Positions 10,224 to 19,499 of a stretch of DNA of 42,013 nt are shown here, piece after piece. Positions within the stretch are counted from its first letter, which is position 1. The number at the start of each line of letters is the position of its first letter. Origin of the DNA: an uncultured Pelagibacteraceae bacterium (GTDB lineage: Bacteria > Pseudomonadota > Alphaproteobacteria > Pelagibacterales > AG-422-B15); assembly GCA_902533965.1 (NCBI GenBank), contig CACANZ010000006.1:1-42013 (forward strand), in the 5' to 3' direction. The notes below the pieces were generated by a model. That model ran no database searches and was not told the DNA's origin. It was given only the letters and a program-made list of their open reading frames with translations. The position numbers and the translations under genes are program-made.

Positions 10224-10775
10224 TTAGTTTAATTTCTTATTTATTTCCTCATCTGAAGGAATATTTTCAATATATCTTGATACAATAGCTTTAACGGTAT
10301 CTAACGTTGCATTTCTAATTTCAATCTTAGATTTTTCTTCTTGAGCTTTTATTTTAGCCTGAGACTCAGAGATTAGGGAGTTAACTTTTTCTTCATTTTC
10401 TTTTTTAAGCGTTTCTAAATGATCAAGCATTGCTTTTTTAGAATTAGTGATAATCTCATTTGATTCTTGTGATGCACTTGCCATTTGCTCATCATATTTT
10501 TTTAATATATCAGTTGCTTCTGTATTAAGATTATCAGCATCATTGATGTCATTTGAAATCTTATCTCTTCTTTCTTCAATTGTTGCGCCTAACCTTGGTA
10601 TTACAAATTTCCACATAAACAGGTATAAAAGTGAAAACGTAATTACAAGCCAAAATAATTGAGATGGAAATGTAGCAATATCCATCTGCGGAAGACCAGC
10701 AGATTTCTGGCCCTCTGCAGCATATGCAAAATTAATTGGCGCAGTTAATAGAAAAGCTTTTAATAAGATTTTCAC
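10224..10775 (-). CDS. atpF2: ATP synthase F0 subunit b'
   Basis: Second, diverged b-type stalk subunit, found in alphaproteobacteria, cyanobacteria and chloroplasts. It has 183 residues. A signal-like start (MKILLKAFLLTAPINFAYAA) precedes a hydrophilic linker with the b'-type motif LPQMDIATFPSQLFWLVITF. After the membrane helix come the motif PRLGATIEERRDKI and a long coiled coil. The longer N-terminus and the FPSQLFWL motif distinguish it from the following b subunit. Five bases separate it from atpE. Confidence 0.92.
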   Translation of the reverse strand: MKILLKAFLLTAPINFAYAAEGQKSAGLPQMDIATFPSQLFWLVITFSLLYLFMWKFVIPRLGATIEERRDKISNDINDADNLNTEATDILKKYDEQMASASQESNEIITNSKKAMLDHLETLKKENEEKVNSLISESQAKIKAQEEKSKIEIRNATLDTVKAIVSRYIENIPSDEEINKKLN

Positions 10776-10780
10776 TTTTC

Positions 10781-11772
<992 letters not shown>

Positions 11773-11783
11773 CGATATATTTT

Positions 11784-12056
11784 TTAGTTATTTTGAAGAC
11801 TTTTTGCAACCCTAAAAACGTTAAGAATTCCTGCTGCACTACCTAAGAGAAAGAAAATTAATGTGAAGATGGGTCTTGTATTAAAATAATTGTCAATCAG
11901 CAAACCAATTCCTAGTCCAACAGCCATTGCTGCGACAATTTCAACCACTACTTTCATGATTTTACCGAATGGTTTGGGGGCTTTAGCTTCTTTAATAGAC
12001 TGGCCTTCTTTTGCTTTTTTTATTCTATTTTCAAGAGAATTAGCATCATTATTCAT
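11784..12056 (-). CDS. atpI: ATP synthase accessory protein AtpI
   Basis: Small two-helix protein encoded at the head of F0 operons, implicated in c-ring assembly and ion supply. I choose the ATG at 12054-12056, giving 90 residues (MNNDANSLENRIKKAK and on). A longer frame begins with TTG at 12081-12083 inside smc and adds nine residues, but the shorter form matches family starts. A hydrophilic N-terminus is followed by helices at about 40-58 (VVEIVAAMAVGLGIGLLI) and 64-82. It lies only 10 bases after the smc stop. Confidence 0.85.
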   Translation of the reverse strand: MNNDANSLENRIKKAKEGQSIKEAKAPKPFGKIMKVVVEIVAAMAVGLGIGLLIDNYFNTRPIFTLIFFLLGSAAGILNVFRVAKSLQNN

Positions 12057-12066
12057 CTTCAATATA

Positions 12067-14658
12067 CTAGGCAACAGCTCCAATCTCTTCAGCTTTTTTA
12101 AGATCTACAGAGACTATTTGACTGACGCCTCGTTCAGCCATGGTTACTCCAAACAATCTATCCATTCTCGACATTGTGAGCGCGTGGTGAGTTATAATTA
12201 AGAACTTGGTATTCGTTTTTTCTGTAATGTCATCTAAAAGACCACAAAATCTATCGACGTTTGCATCATCCAGTGGCGCATCAACCTCATCAAGTACACA
12301 AATTGGCGAAGGATTTGTTAAAAATACAGCGAAGATTAGAGATAATGCTGTTAGTGCCTGTTCCCCACCAGATAACAATGACATTGACTGAAGTTTTTTA
12401 CCTGGTGGACTTACCATCATTTCAAGCCCTGCTTCAAGTGGATCATCAGAGTCTATAAGTTCAAGGTGCGCTTTTCCACCGTTAAATAATTTTACAAAAA
12501 CTTCTTTGAAATGTGTGTTTACAGTTTTAAACGCTCCAAGCAGTCTTGTTCTACCTTCTTTATTTAAATCTTCTATAGACTCCCTCATTTTTTTGATTGC
12601 GTTTTCTAAATCTTCTTTTTCAGTGGTCATTTTTTCAAGTTCTTCATCTATTTCTTTTGTTTCCAAATCTGCCCTTAGATTCACAGCACCCATTGTTTCA
12701 CGCTGCTGCTTAAGTCGATCAAGTCTCATCTCAGTTCTTTCGAGGTTAGCTCTCATAGTTTCAAGATCATCTGATATAGAGAGAGAATTTACAATTTCAC
12801 TAGGAATACAGTTAAATTTCTCGTTTGACTCGTATTCTAATTCTTTTAATCTTGATTCAGCTAATTCTTTTGTTGCTTCTGTTCTTCCTTTAGACTCTCT
12901 TATGTTAGCGAGATCATTTTGGGCTTTTCTTAAATTAGTCTCAATTTTTTTTAATTCATTATCAGCTTCAGCTAAACGATCAGCTGCAAACTGTCTTTCT
13001 GTCTCTGCAAAGCCTTTTGTTTCAATTAATTGACCTCTTCTCTGGGCAATTTCTTCTGGGCGATTAGAGATTTTCTCTAGCTCTTGCTCAGTTTTTATTT
13101 TTCTTTTTTGCAATGTTTCGATTTGTTCTTGAGATGACTTAATTGTTTTATTCAATCTCTGAAATTCATATGTCCAATCACTTTGTTTTTGTTCAACGTC
13201 TTTTTGTCTGAGTTTTTCTCTTAATTCCATTGATAATGTTGCTGCATTTTTTGCCTCATTACTTGCTCTGTCATAATTTGCCTTAGCTTCGTCTGAAATA
13301 TTGCTTGCTTTATCTACTTTCTCACTGATTTCACCAAGATCATTGTAAAATTTTTCTTTAAATATATTTGTCCATTTCTCAGGATCATCATAACCTTCTA
13401 CGTCTTTTAGAGTTGATTGCCTTGATTTCAAATTTTCTGCTTTAATCAAAGTGTCTTGCCAATCATCTCTTTTAGAATTTTTAATCTGATTATATTGTTC
13501 TATTTGTTGCTCAAGATTTGAAATCTCTGTTTCCAAAGTATCCTTTTCTGACTTAAGCTGATCAATTGTTTCATTGTTTATTTCTTGAAACTCTTCGTTA
13601 TTAGAGAGATCTTTTCTTGCATTAAGTAAATCAAGGTCTTTTTTAGCATCTTCCAGTTGAAACAGCTCCCTCTCACTATCGCTGATTATTTGTTGAATCA
13701 CGTTTTCAAGATTTCTTTTTTCTTCTTTTATTCGTTCTTCCTCATGATCCAATGACTCTCTCTCGAGATTAATACGATTTAATTTTGCCGCAGACTCAAT
13801 CTCTTTATCTCTTAAAGGCTTAATTTTCTCATTGGCTCTTAATTGTTCATTAGTAGCCTGAGTTACCTGCAACGTAAATTTTTGGATTTGAGACTCACTT
13901 GATCTTAAATTCTCATCTGACTTTTCATAAGATTCTTTTAAAGATGTCCACTTTAGGAATAAAACGATACCCTCTAATTTGTTAATTTCAGACGATACTG
14001 AGCGGTAGGTTTCAGCTTGTTCAGCTTGTTTTTTAAGACTATTGATTTGATTATTTAATTGTTTCATCAAATCCTTAACCCTTTGAAGATTAGTTTCTGC
14101 GCCTTTCAATTTTAGCTCTGCTTCATGTCTTCGCGAATGTAACCCAGATATTCCTGCCGCTTCTTCTAATACCGAGCGTCTATCTATAGGTTTAGCATTT
14201 ATTAATGAACCTACGCGTCCTTGGCTGATCAAGGATGGAGAATGAGCTCCTGTAGATAAATCTGCAAATAATCTTTGTACATCTCTGGCTCTTACGTCTT
14301 TACCATTAATTTTATAATCTGATCCCTTTTCAACTTCTATTTTTCTTTTAACTTGAATTTCAGTTTGATCATTAAATTCAGACGGCGCGTTTCTTTCCTC
14401 ATTATCAAGATAGATTGTTACTTCAGCATTATTTCTTGCTGGTCTATCTGATGTACCAGAAAAAATTACATCTTCCATTCCTGAACCCCTCATGCTTTTT
14501 GCAGAGGTTTCTCCCATGCACCATCTTAGGGACTCCACAACATTTGATTTACCACATCCATTAGGACCAACTATGCCTGTTAATCCCTCATCGATGTCTA
14601 ATTCAGTAGGATCAACAAATGATTTAAAGCCTAAAATTTTTATTTTTTTAAATTTCAT
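12067..14658 (-). CDS. smc: SMC-family chromosome partition protein, short form with no normal hinge
   Basis: SMC ATPase expected to organise the chromosome. Both halves of the ABC head are intact: Walker A GPNGCGKS (31-38), arginine/Q-loop region with FADLSTGAHSPSLISQGR, signature LSGGEQ (762-767) and Walker B ICVLDEVDAPLDD (786-798). Two coiled-coil arms fill about 175-415 and 450-700. The protein is only 863 residues, while canonical bacterial SMCs are near 1,150-1,200. Between the arms there is just a short non-coil stretch (about 418-445, around DVEGYDDPEKWTN) instead of a globular hinge of about 150-200 residues. No CxxC zinc hook is present. It is the only SMC-like gene here; scpA and scpB are not in the window. 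It overlaps the dsbA stop by one base. Confidence 0.88.
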   Translation of the reverse strand: MKFKKIKILGFKSFVDPTELDIDEGLTGIVGPNGCGKSNVVESLRWCMGETSAKSMRGSGMEDVIFSGTSDRPARNNAEVTIYLDNEERNAPSEFNDQTEIQVKRKIEVEKGSDYKINGKDVRARDVQRLFADLSTGAHSPSLISQGRVGSLINAKPIDRRSVLEEAAGISGLHSRRHEAELKLKGAETNLQRVKDLMKQLNNQINSLKKQAEQAETYRSVSSEINKLEGIVLFLKWTSLKESYEKSDENLRSSESQIQKFTLQVTQATNEQLRANEKIKPLRDKEIESAAKLNRINLERESLDHEEERIKEEKRNLENVIQQIISDSERELFQLEDAKKDLDLLNARKDLSNNEEFQEINNETIDQLKSEKDTLETEISNLEQQIEQYNQIKNSKRDDWQDTLIKAENLKSRQSTLKDVEGYDDPEKWTNIFKEKFYNDLGEISEKVDKASNISDEAKANYDRASNEAKNAATLSMELREKLRQKDVEQKQSDWTYEFQRLNKTIKSSQEQIETLQKRKIKTEQELEKISNRPEEIAQRRGQLIETKGFAETERQFAADRLAEADNELKKIETNLRKAQNDLANIRESKGRTEATKELAESRLKELEYESNEKFNCIPSEIVNSLSISDDLETMRANLERTEMRLDRLKQQRETMGAVNLRADLETKEIDEELEKMTTEKEDLENAIKKMRESIEDLNKEGRTRLLGAFKTVNTHFKEVFVKLFNGGKAHLELIDSDDPLEAGLEMMVSPPGKKLQSMSLLSGGEQALTALSLIFAVFLTNPSPICVLDEVDAPLDDANVDRFCGLLDDITEKTNTKFLIITHHALTMSRMDRLFGVTMAERGVSQIVSVDLKKAEEIGAVA

Positions 14659-15287
14659 TAATTAATTTCTTTTTCAATTATTTCATCAAATTCATTAATC
14701 GACATATTACCTGCGTAAATTTCACCATTGATTATGAAAGTTGGAGTTGAAGATATATCATACTCCTCAACACCCTCTATGCGCTGCTCCAGTATAAAAT
14801 CAGTAATATTCTCATTTTCCATACAGCTATTAAACGCCTCCTCAGATACGCCGAATAGGGCCCCGTAATTCTTAAGTGCATTAGTGCTGTTTTCTAGTAC
14901 TTTATCGCTCTGATTAGTTACAATCCATTTTTTTTGATCTTTAAACAAAATTTTGTCCATTGCAAAAAAATCATTTTCATCAACACAATGAAGTAATTTA
15001 AAAGCGTTAAGATCAATCGCATTGAGAGCGAAAGGTCTCAATTCAAAATTCACTTTACCTTTATCGATATAATTTTCTTTAATTTCTGCAAAGGTGTCAT
15101 TACTAAAGTCTGCGCAATGACTGCAAGTGAGCGATCTATATTCAATAATTTTCACTGGTGCGTCGCTATCACCTAACTGCATACCCTTTAATGTACTGCT
15201 GGCATACAATCCATTAATTGGAAACATCAACGTAAATAGAAATACAATAAAACTAGTACTGAATAAAAAATTAGATTTAAAACCCAT
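14658..15287 (-). CDS. DsbA-like periplasmic thiol-disulfide oxidoreductase
   Basis: Exported thioredoxin-fold protein of the DsbA/DSBA-like group. I start at the ATG of MGFKSNFLFSTSF (15285-15287), which gives a clean signal peptide ending near LYASS. A frame open 16 codons further upstream would put a charged stretch before the signal. The redox motif is TCSHCADF (C-S-H-C), the cis-proline loop is SSTPTFIING, and a helical insertion lies between them. The mature protein has two further cysteines. Related alphaproteobacteria have such a gene next to smc, as here. The substrate is unknown. Confidence 0.85.
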   Translation of the reverse strand: MGFKSNFLFSTSFIVFLFTLMFPINGLYASSTLKGMQLGDSDAPVKIIEYRSLTCSHCADFSNDTFAEIKENYIDKGKVNFELRPFALNAIDLNAFKLLHCVDENDFFAMDKILFKDQKKWIVTNQSDKVLENSTNALKNYGALFGVSEEAFNSCMENENITDFILEQRIEGVEEYDISSTPTFIINGEIYAGNMSINEFDEIIEKEIN

Positions 15288-15395
15288 ATTTTGCTTGTCT
15301 TTTTTATATATATACAACATGTTGAATATACTCAATTTTTCCTTATTTTAATAGGATTTATTACTCTGTTGGAGTAGCAGAAAATTTTGTTTGAA

Positions 15396-15863
15396 TTAGG
15401 ACTTTAAAATTTTTGAAGCGATTTTTTCAAAGTTTCTTCTAAGATCAGGATATTTTTTTAGTTCATCATAATTCTTACTTTGGCTCTTAATATCACTTTC
15501 TAATTTATTGATTTTAATTGTTTTTTTAACTTTAATTGATGCTTGTATTATTTCAACTTTGTTGATCACTTCATAGCCAAAAAAAAGATTAATTTTTTTA
15601 ATTATTTTCTCTCGCTCGTGCTCAAACGCAAAAGCCACACTTCTATCAATTTTAACAATTAATTTACCATTATTTTTTTCACTACTCTTTCCTATTTTAA
15701 GCCTTAAAGGGACGGTTAATTTTGCAAATTTTTTGCCTACAATTCTCTCCCAATTTGCTAAGAGTTCTAACTCTGAAAAACCTCTTGATTTAAGAATTTT
15801 CTTTGCTTCTTTTGGAAGAAGATTTGATAATATTTGAGGGCCTCTTAATTTCTTTTGAAACAT
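15396..15863 (-). CDS. DciA/DUF721-family protein (probable replicative helicase loader)
   Basis: A 155-residue basic protein with the DUF721 motif LLANWERIVGKKFAKLTVPLRL around residues 40-62, followed by a KH-like beta segment (KLIVKIDRSVAFAFEHEREKI). DUF721 proteins such as DciA load or operate the replicative helicase DnaB in bacteria without DnaC or DnaI. The assignment is by motif and by its conserved place beside mutY and dsbA/smc. The C-terminal third is lysine-rich and probably disordered. Its start is only 21 bases from the divergent mutY start. Confidence 0.75.
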   Translation of the reverse strand: MFQKKLRGPQILSNLLPKEAKKILKSRGFSELELLANWERIVGKKFAKLTVPLRLKIGKSSEKNNGKLIVKIDRSVAFAFEHEREKIIKKINLFFGYEVINKVEIIQASIKVKKTIKINKLESDIKSQSKNYDELKKYPDLRRNFEKIASKILKS

Positions 15864-15884
15864 AAAAAATAAAGTAACACGAAA

Positions 15885-16952
15885 ATGACAAGTAAAGACA
15901 AATTTTTTTCAAATAAATTACTTGAGTGGTATGAAAAAAATCAAAGAGAACTACCCTGGAGAAAGAATATTCGACATAAGGATTATCCATATAGAGTTCT
16001 CGTAAGTGAATTTATGTTGCAGCAAACGACAGTGGCGACAGTAGTACCATATTTCAAAAAATTTATTAATGAATGGCCAACATTAAAAAAGTTATCTCAC
16101 GCAAAAATTGAAGACGTTTTACTTTTTTGGCAAGGTCTAGGTTACTACTCAAGAGCAAAAAACTTGCTAAAAACTGTAAAAATTATAGATGAAGATTACA
16201 ACGGAAAAATACCAAAAGATAAAATTAATTTAATTAAATTGCCCGGCATTGGGGAATATGCATCTGCTGCAATAAGTTCAATTGCATTTAATAAAAAAGC
16301 GGTAGCAATTGATGGAAATGTAAAGCGAGTAATAGCAAGGTATTATGAAATTCTTGGCAATGATAAAAGTTTTGAAAAAAAAATCTCTGAAATTGCCGAA
16401 AGAATTTGTCCCAATTCGAAAAATAGGTCTTACACTCAAGCAGTTATGGAGTTAGGGGCAATAATATGTAAGCCTAAAAATTCAGCCTGTCACGATTGCT
16501 GTCTCAAGAGTAAATGCTCAGCCCATAAAAAAAATACGGTAGATCTTATTCCAACTATAAAAAGTAAGCCGTTAAAACAGAAGCTAAATTGTATTTCATT
16601 TCTTACAATTCATAATAATTCTAAAATTCTTTTAAAGAAAAGAACTGGTAAAAAGATTCTTGGAAATCAATGGGAAATTCCATCTACTAATTGGAAAGTG
16701 AAACCAGTAAAGTTTAGTAAAAAGAGTACCCCTATACCAAATGCTAAATGGAAAAAAACAAATGTTGAATTCAAACACTCCTTTAGCCACATTGATCTCA
16801 AAAATACTGTTTATAAATCCAATATTAATAACAGTCAGATCCAATTTAATGAGGATGATTTAAAGTGGGTGGATTTAAAAAAATTAAATAAATATACGGT
16901 TACAACGATGAGTAAGAAGACACTTAATCTGCTTAATTTAATTCAGATCTGA
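15885..16952 (+). CDS. mutY: A/G-specific adenine glycosylase
   Basis: Removes adenine mispaired with 8-oxoguanine in base-excision repair. It has 355 residues. The start region LPWRKN, FMLQQTTVATVVPYF and WQGLGYYSRAKNL is typical. The helix-hairpin-helix is KLPGIGEYASAAIS, followed by the catalytic aspartate in AIDGNVKRV. A 4Fe-4S cluster is formed by C-x6-C-x2-C-x5-C (CKPKNSACHDCCLKSKC). The C-terminal Nudix-like domain that recognises 8-oxoguanine is present. The last 20 bases overlap the convergent ccrM. Confidence 0.95.
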   Translation: MTSKDKFFSNKLLEWYEKNQRELPWRKNIRHKDYPYRVLVSEFMLQQTTVATVVPYFKKFINEWPTLKKLSHAKIEDVLLFWQGLGYYSRAKNLLKTVKIIDEDYNGKIPKDKINLIKLPGIGEYASAAISSIAFNKKAVAIDGNVKRVIARYYEILGNDKSFEKKISEIAERICPNSKNRSYTQAVMELGAIICKPKNSACHDCCLKSKCSAHKKNTVDLIPTIKSKPLKQKLNCISFLTIHNNSKILLKKRTGKKILGNQWEIPSTNWKVKPVKFSKKSTPIPNAKWKKTNVEFKHSFSHIDLKNTVYKSNINNSQIQFNEDDLKWVDLKKLNKYTVTTMSKKTLNLLNLIQI

Positions 16953-18030
16953 TTTTTTGTCTTAATATATCAATCGGTTTGAGTTCGCCTTCAACGTCAA
17001 AGTGCCAAAAAGTCCAACCATTACACGCGTTTGCAGACTGAACTTCTGCGCCAATTTGATGAATTGATCCAGAGTTTTTCTCACTAACAACAGAACCATC
17101 TGCTCTAACTTTTGCAGAGTATTTTCTTTTTTGATCATATAAAATTGTTCCAGGCTCGATCAGTTTTCGTTCAATTAACCAACCAAAAGGTATTCTTGGT
17201 TCAGATTTTTTAGATTGAGTTAACGTTAGTGCATTATTTTCATAAATACTCACTTTTTCAATTCTATTCTTGGCTTCTTTTATATAATTTTTATCTTTTT
17301 CAATACCAATGTATTTTCTTCCTAGCCTTTTTGCTACAGCGCCAGTTGTTCCTGTTCCAAAGAAAGGATCAAGTACAAGTTCACCCTGATTTGAAGATGA
17401 AATAATTATTCTATGTAATAATCCCTCAGGTTTTTGCGTGGGATGTACTTTCTTTCCTAATTTGTTTTTTAATCTTTCATGGCCACTGCAAATAGGTAAG
17501 AACCAGTCTGAGCGCATCTGCATGTTTTCATTTAGTGACTTCATCGCTTCGTAATTAAATGTATATTTTTTTGAATTTTTATCTTTACTTGCCCAAATCA
17601 TAGTTTCATGAGCATTAGTAAATCTTTTTCCTCTAAAATTTGGCATTGGATTTGCCTTTTGCCAAATAACATCATTTAAAATCCAAAAACCTAAATTTTG
17701 CATTATGTAACCAATTCTAAATATATTATGATATGAGCCTATCACCCATATACTTCCTGTTGGTTTAAGCACTCTTTTAGCTTCTTTGAGCCAAAGATCA
17801 GAAAAACTATCGTACTCTTCAAGACTTTCGAACTGATCCCATTCATCATCTACAGCTGAAACTTTGGAGTTATTAGGTCGAAGCAACTCTTGATCCAATT
17901 GCAAGTTGTAAGGAGGGTCAGCAAAGATTAGATCTATACAATTGTCGGGTAAATTTCTCAACTCCTCAACTGTGTCACCGCATAAAATTTTATTAGTCTT
18001 TGCCATAAGACTTTCATCGACCGATTTCAT
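16933..18030 (-). CDS. ccrM: Cell-cycle-regulated DNA adenine methyltransferase CcrM (GANTC)
   Basis: Beta-class N6-adenine methyltransferase expected to methylate GANTC. The catalytic ADPPYNLQL (D38-Y41) comes before the SAM-binding DPFFGTGTTG (221-230), the order of the beta class. The HPTQKPEGLL motif is present. The C-terminal RAMA domain (about 270-360, IPFGWLIERKLIEPGTILYD and SANACNGWTFWHF) is the hallmark of CcrM as opposed to phage or restriction methylases. No restriction gene is adjacent, so this is a solitary housekeeping methylase. ATG at 18030 gives 365 residues; an in-frame ATG at 18006 is a possible alternative start. Confidence 0.95.
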   Translation of the reverse strand: MKSVDESLMAKTNKILCGDTVEELRNLPDNCIDLIFADPPYNLQLDQELLRPNNSKVSAVDDEWDQFESLEEYDSFSDLWLKEAKRVLKPTGSIWVIGSYHNIFRIGYIMQNLGFWILNDVIWQKANPMPNFRGKRFTNAHETMIWASKDKNSKKYTFNYEAMKSLNENMQMRSDWFLPICSGHERLKNKLGKKVHPTQKPEGLLHRIIISSSNQGELVLDPFFGTGTTGAVAKRLGRKYIGIEKDKNYIKEAKNRIEKVSIYENNALTLTQSKKSEPRIPFGWLIERKLIEPGTILYDQKRKYSAKVRADGSVVSEKNSGSIHQIGAEVQSANACNGWTFWHFDVEGELKPIDILRQKIRSELN

Positions 18031-18099
18031 GGTCAGTAATATGATTCAAAATAGTTTCGAGGTCAATGATATTTAGAATCAATGACTTAATTTATTTTC
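18031..18099 (-). promoter_or_regulatory. ccrM upstream region with two GANTC sites
   Basis: The 69-base gap between rnhB and ccrM holds two recognition sites of the gene's own product, GATTC at 18043-18047 and GAATC at 18076-18080. A weak leftward promoter can be drawn with TTGACC (18061-18066, lower strand) and TATTAC (18036-18041), but the 19-base spacing is long. In Caulobacter crescentus the ccrM promoter region also carries GANTC sites and is sensitive to their methylation. Conserved autoregulation is an inference from that precedent. Confidence 0.45.
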
Positions 18100-18714
18100 T
18101 TAATTCAATATATTGTAGATTGGTTTGAAACTTTTTCGATGGATAGGGGTAATTCCATGAGACTTCAGAGCCAAAAGGTGCTCTTTTGTTCCGTACCCTG
18201 CATTTTTTTCAAATGAATATTCAGGATATTTGTAAGCAAGATTGGTCATAATCTTATCTCTGTAAACTTTGGCTAGAATTGAAGCTGCAGCAATTGAAAT
18301 TGATTTACTGTCACCTTTAACAATTGGTTTACATTTTAAATCAACTTTAGGCGTATATATTCCATCAATAAGAGACATTGATGGTACTATTTTTAGAGAC
18401 TCAATAGCTCTTTTCATTGCAAGTAACGAAGCTTGTAAAATATTTAAATTATCGATTTCTTCTACTGACGCCTCTCCATATGCATAATGACTGTTTAATC
18501 TTATTTTTTCTGCAATTATCTCTCTTTTATTTTTTGATATTTTTTTTGAATCTCTAATACCTGCAGGAAGGTTGTTTTTATCCAAAATTACTGCTGCTGC
18601 CACTACTGGTCCCGCTAAAGGACCACGTCCTACCTCATCAACACCAGCAACTGGACAATTAAAATTTTTTTCAAAATCCAACAAATTGATTTGATCGTTA
18701 AAATTATGATTCAA
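18100..18714 (-). CDS. rnhB: Ribonuclease HII
   Basis: Removes RNA primers and single ribonucleotides from DNA. It has 204 residues with the defining motif VAGVDEVGRGPLAGPVVAAAV containing the D-E pair, further acidic residues in SLIDGIY and the KGDSKSISIAAASILAKVYRD motif. The C-terminal GYGTKEHLLAL and HRKSFKP are typical. The start overlaps the end of the upstream uracil-DNA glycosylase gene by 11 bases. With rnhA at 8.5 kb, both RNase H types are encoded here. Confidence 0.96.
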   Translation of the reverse strand: MNHNFNDQINLLDFEKNFNCPVAGVDEVGRGPLAGPVVAAAVILDKNNLPAGIRDSKKISKNKREIIAEKIRLNSHYAYGEASVEEIDNLNILQASLLAMKRAIESLKIVPSMSLIDGIYTPKVDLKCKPIVKGDSKSISIAAASILAKVYRDKIMTNLAYKYPEYSFEKNAGYGTKEHLLALKSHGITPIHRKSFKPIYNILN

Positions 18715-19453
18715 CTTTTTTCTTAAGACTTTTTAAGTCCTCCCACGAATATTTTTTTTGTCCAGGTTGCCTTAATAAAAAAGCAGGGTGGAAAGTGGGT
18801 AGGGTGGGATATTTTTTTTTATTAATTTCAATATCTACCCATTTACCCCTAATCTTTGTTATACCTTCAGTATTTCTAATAAGTGCATAAGTCGCTGTTG
18901 ATCCTAATAGCAATATTGCTTTAGGATTAATCAACTCTATGTGTTTCTTAATCATTGGCAGACACATATCTATTTCTTCATCAGTGGGCCGTCTGTTATT
19001 AGGAGGTCTCCAAGGTACAATATTTGCAATATATACCTTTTCTCGATTAAGGTTTATCGCCTCAAGCATTTTATCTAAGAGTTTGCCGCTTTTACCAACA
19101 AAGGGTTTTCCTTGAATATCCTCATCATGGCCAGGAGCTTCACCAATAAGCATAATTTCTGATTTTGGGTTTCCATCAGAAAACACCATATTTGTTGCAC
19201 TTTCGTGAAGCTTACATTTGTCATAATTTGCCATGAAGTCTTTTAATGAATCTAATGATTCTAGTGAGTTGATAGTTTTTTGATCCTCAATCGATGAGTT
19301 ATTAACAGATATAGAGCTGTCACTAGTTTTTGATTTCGATGATTTTTTATTTCCGTAGCGATTTTTTGGCTTATTTCCAATGTTTTCATTCACCCCACTC
19401 ATCTTTAATTGGTTGAGCTGCTTCAGTGTGTTTTGAACTTTTGCGTTGGTCAT
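18704..19453 (-). CDS. Uracil-DNA glycosylase, family 4-like, with incomplete Fe-S cysteine set
   Basis: Excises uracil from DNA. The motif LIGEAPGHDEDIQGKPFVGK and the downstream FHPAFLLRQP identify the family 4/5 superfamily. Two cysteines are present at expected cluster positions (DKCKLHES and DMCLPMIKK), but the other two expected positions are Tyr (in NYDKC) and Trp (in VPWRPPNNRRP). The 4Fe-4S cluster of classical family 4 enzymes is therefore probably absent or altered. An alphaproteobacterial variant with this pattern fits my recollection. The first 75 residues are a low-complexity Lys/Ser/Asn linker. I start at ATG 19453; a TTG two codons upstream is less likely. Confidence 0.85.
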   Translation of the reverse strand: MTNAKVQNTLKQLNQLKMSGVNENIGNKPKNRYGNKKSSKSKTSDSSISVNNSSIEDQKTINSLESLDSLKDFMANYDKCKLHESATNMVFSDGNPKSEIMLIGEAPGHDEDIQGKPFVGKSGKLLDKMLEAINLNREKVYIANIVPWRPPNNRRPTDEEIDMCLPMIKKHIELINPKAILLLGSTATYALIRNTEGITKIRGKWVDIEINKKKYPTLPTFHPAFLLRQPGQKKYSWEDLKSLKKKVES

Positions 19454-19499
19454 AAACAAATTGAATTATAATACCTATAAACTAAATATATAGTTAATA

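Noticed and set aside
12506..13033. A 175-codon serine-rich frame opposite smc.
   Set aside because: Serine and leucine richness is the expected antisense image of a Lys/Glu-rich coiled coil.
15288..15335. A 16-codon N-terminal extension of the DsbA-like protein.
   Set aside because: It would place a charged stretch before an otherwise ideal signal peptide that starts at the internal ATG.
18087..18103. TTAA-N9-TTAA upstream of ccrM, considered as a CtrA binding site.
   Set aside because: The CtrA consensus needs seven bases between the half-sites; the spacing here is nine and TTAA is very common in AT-rich DNA.
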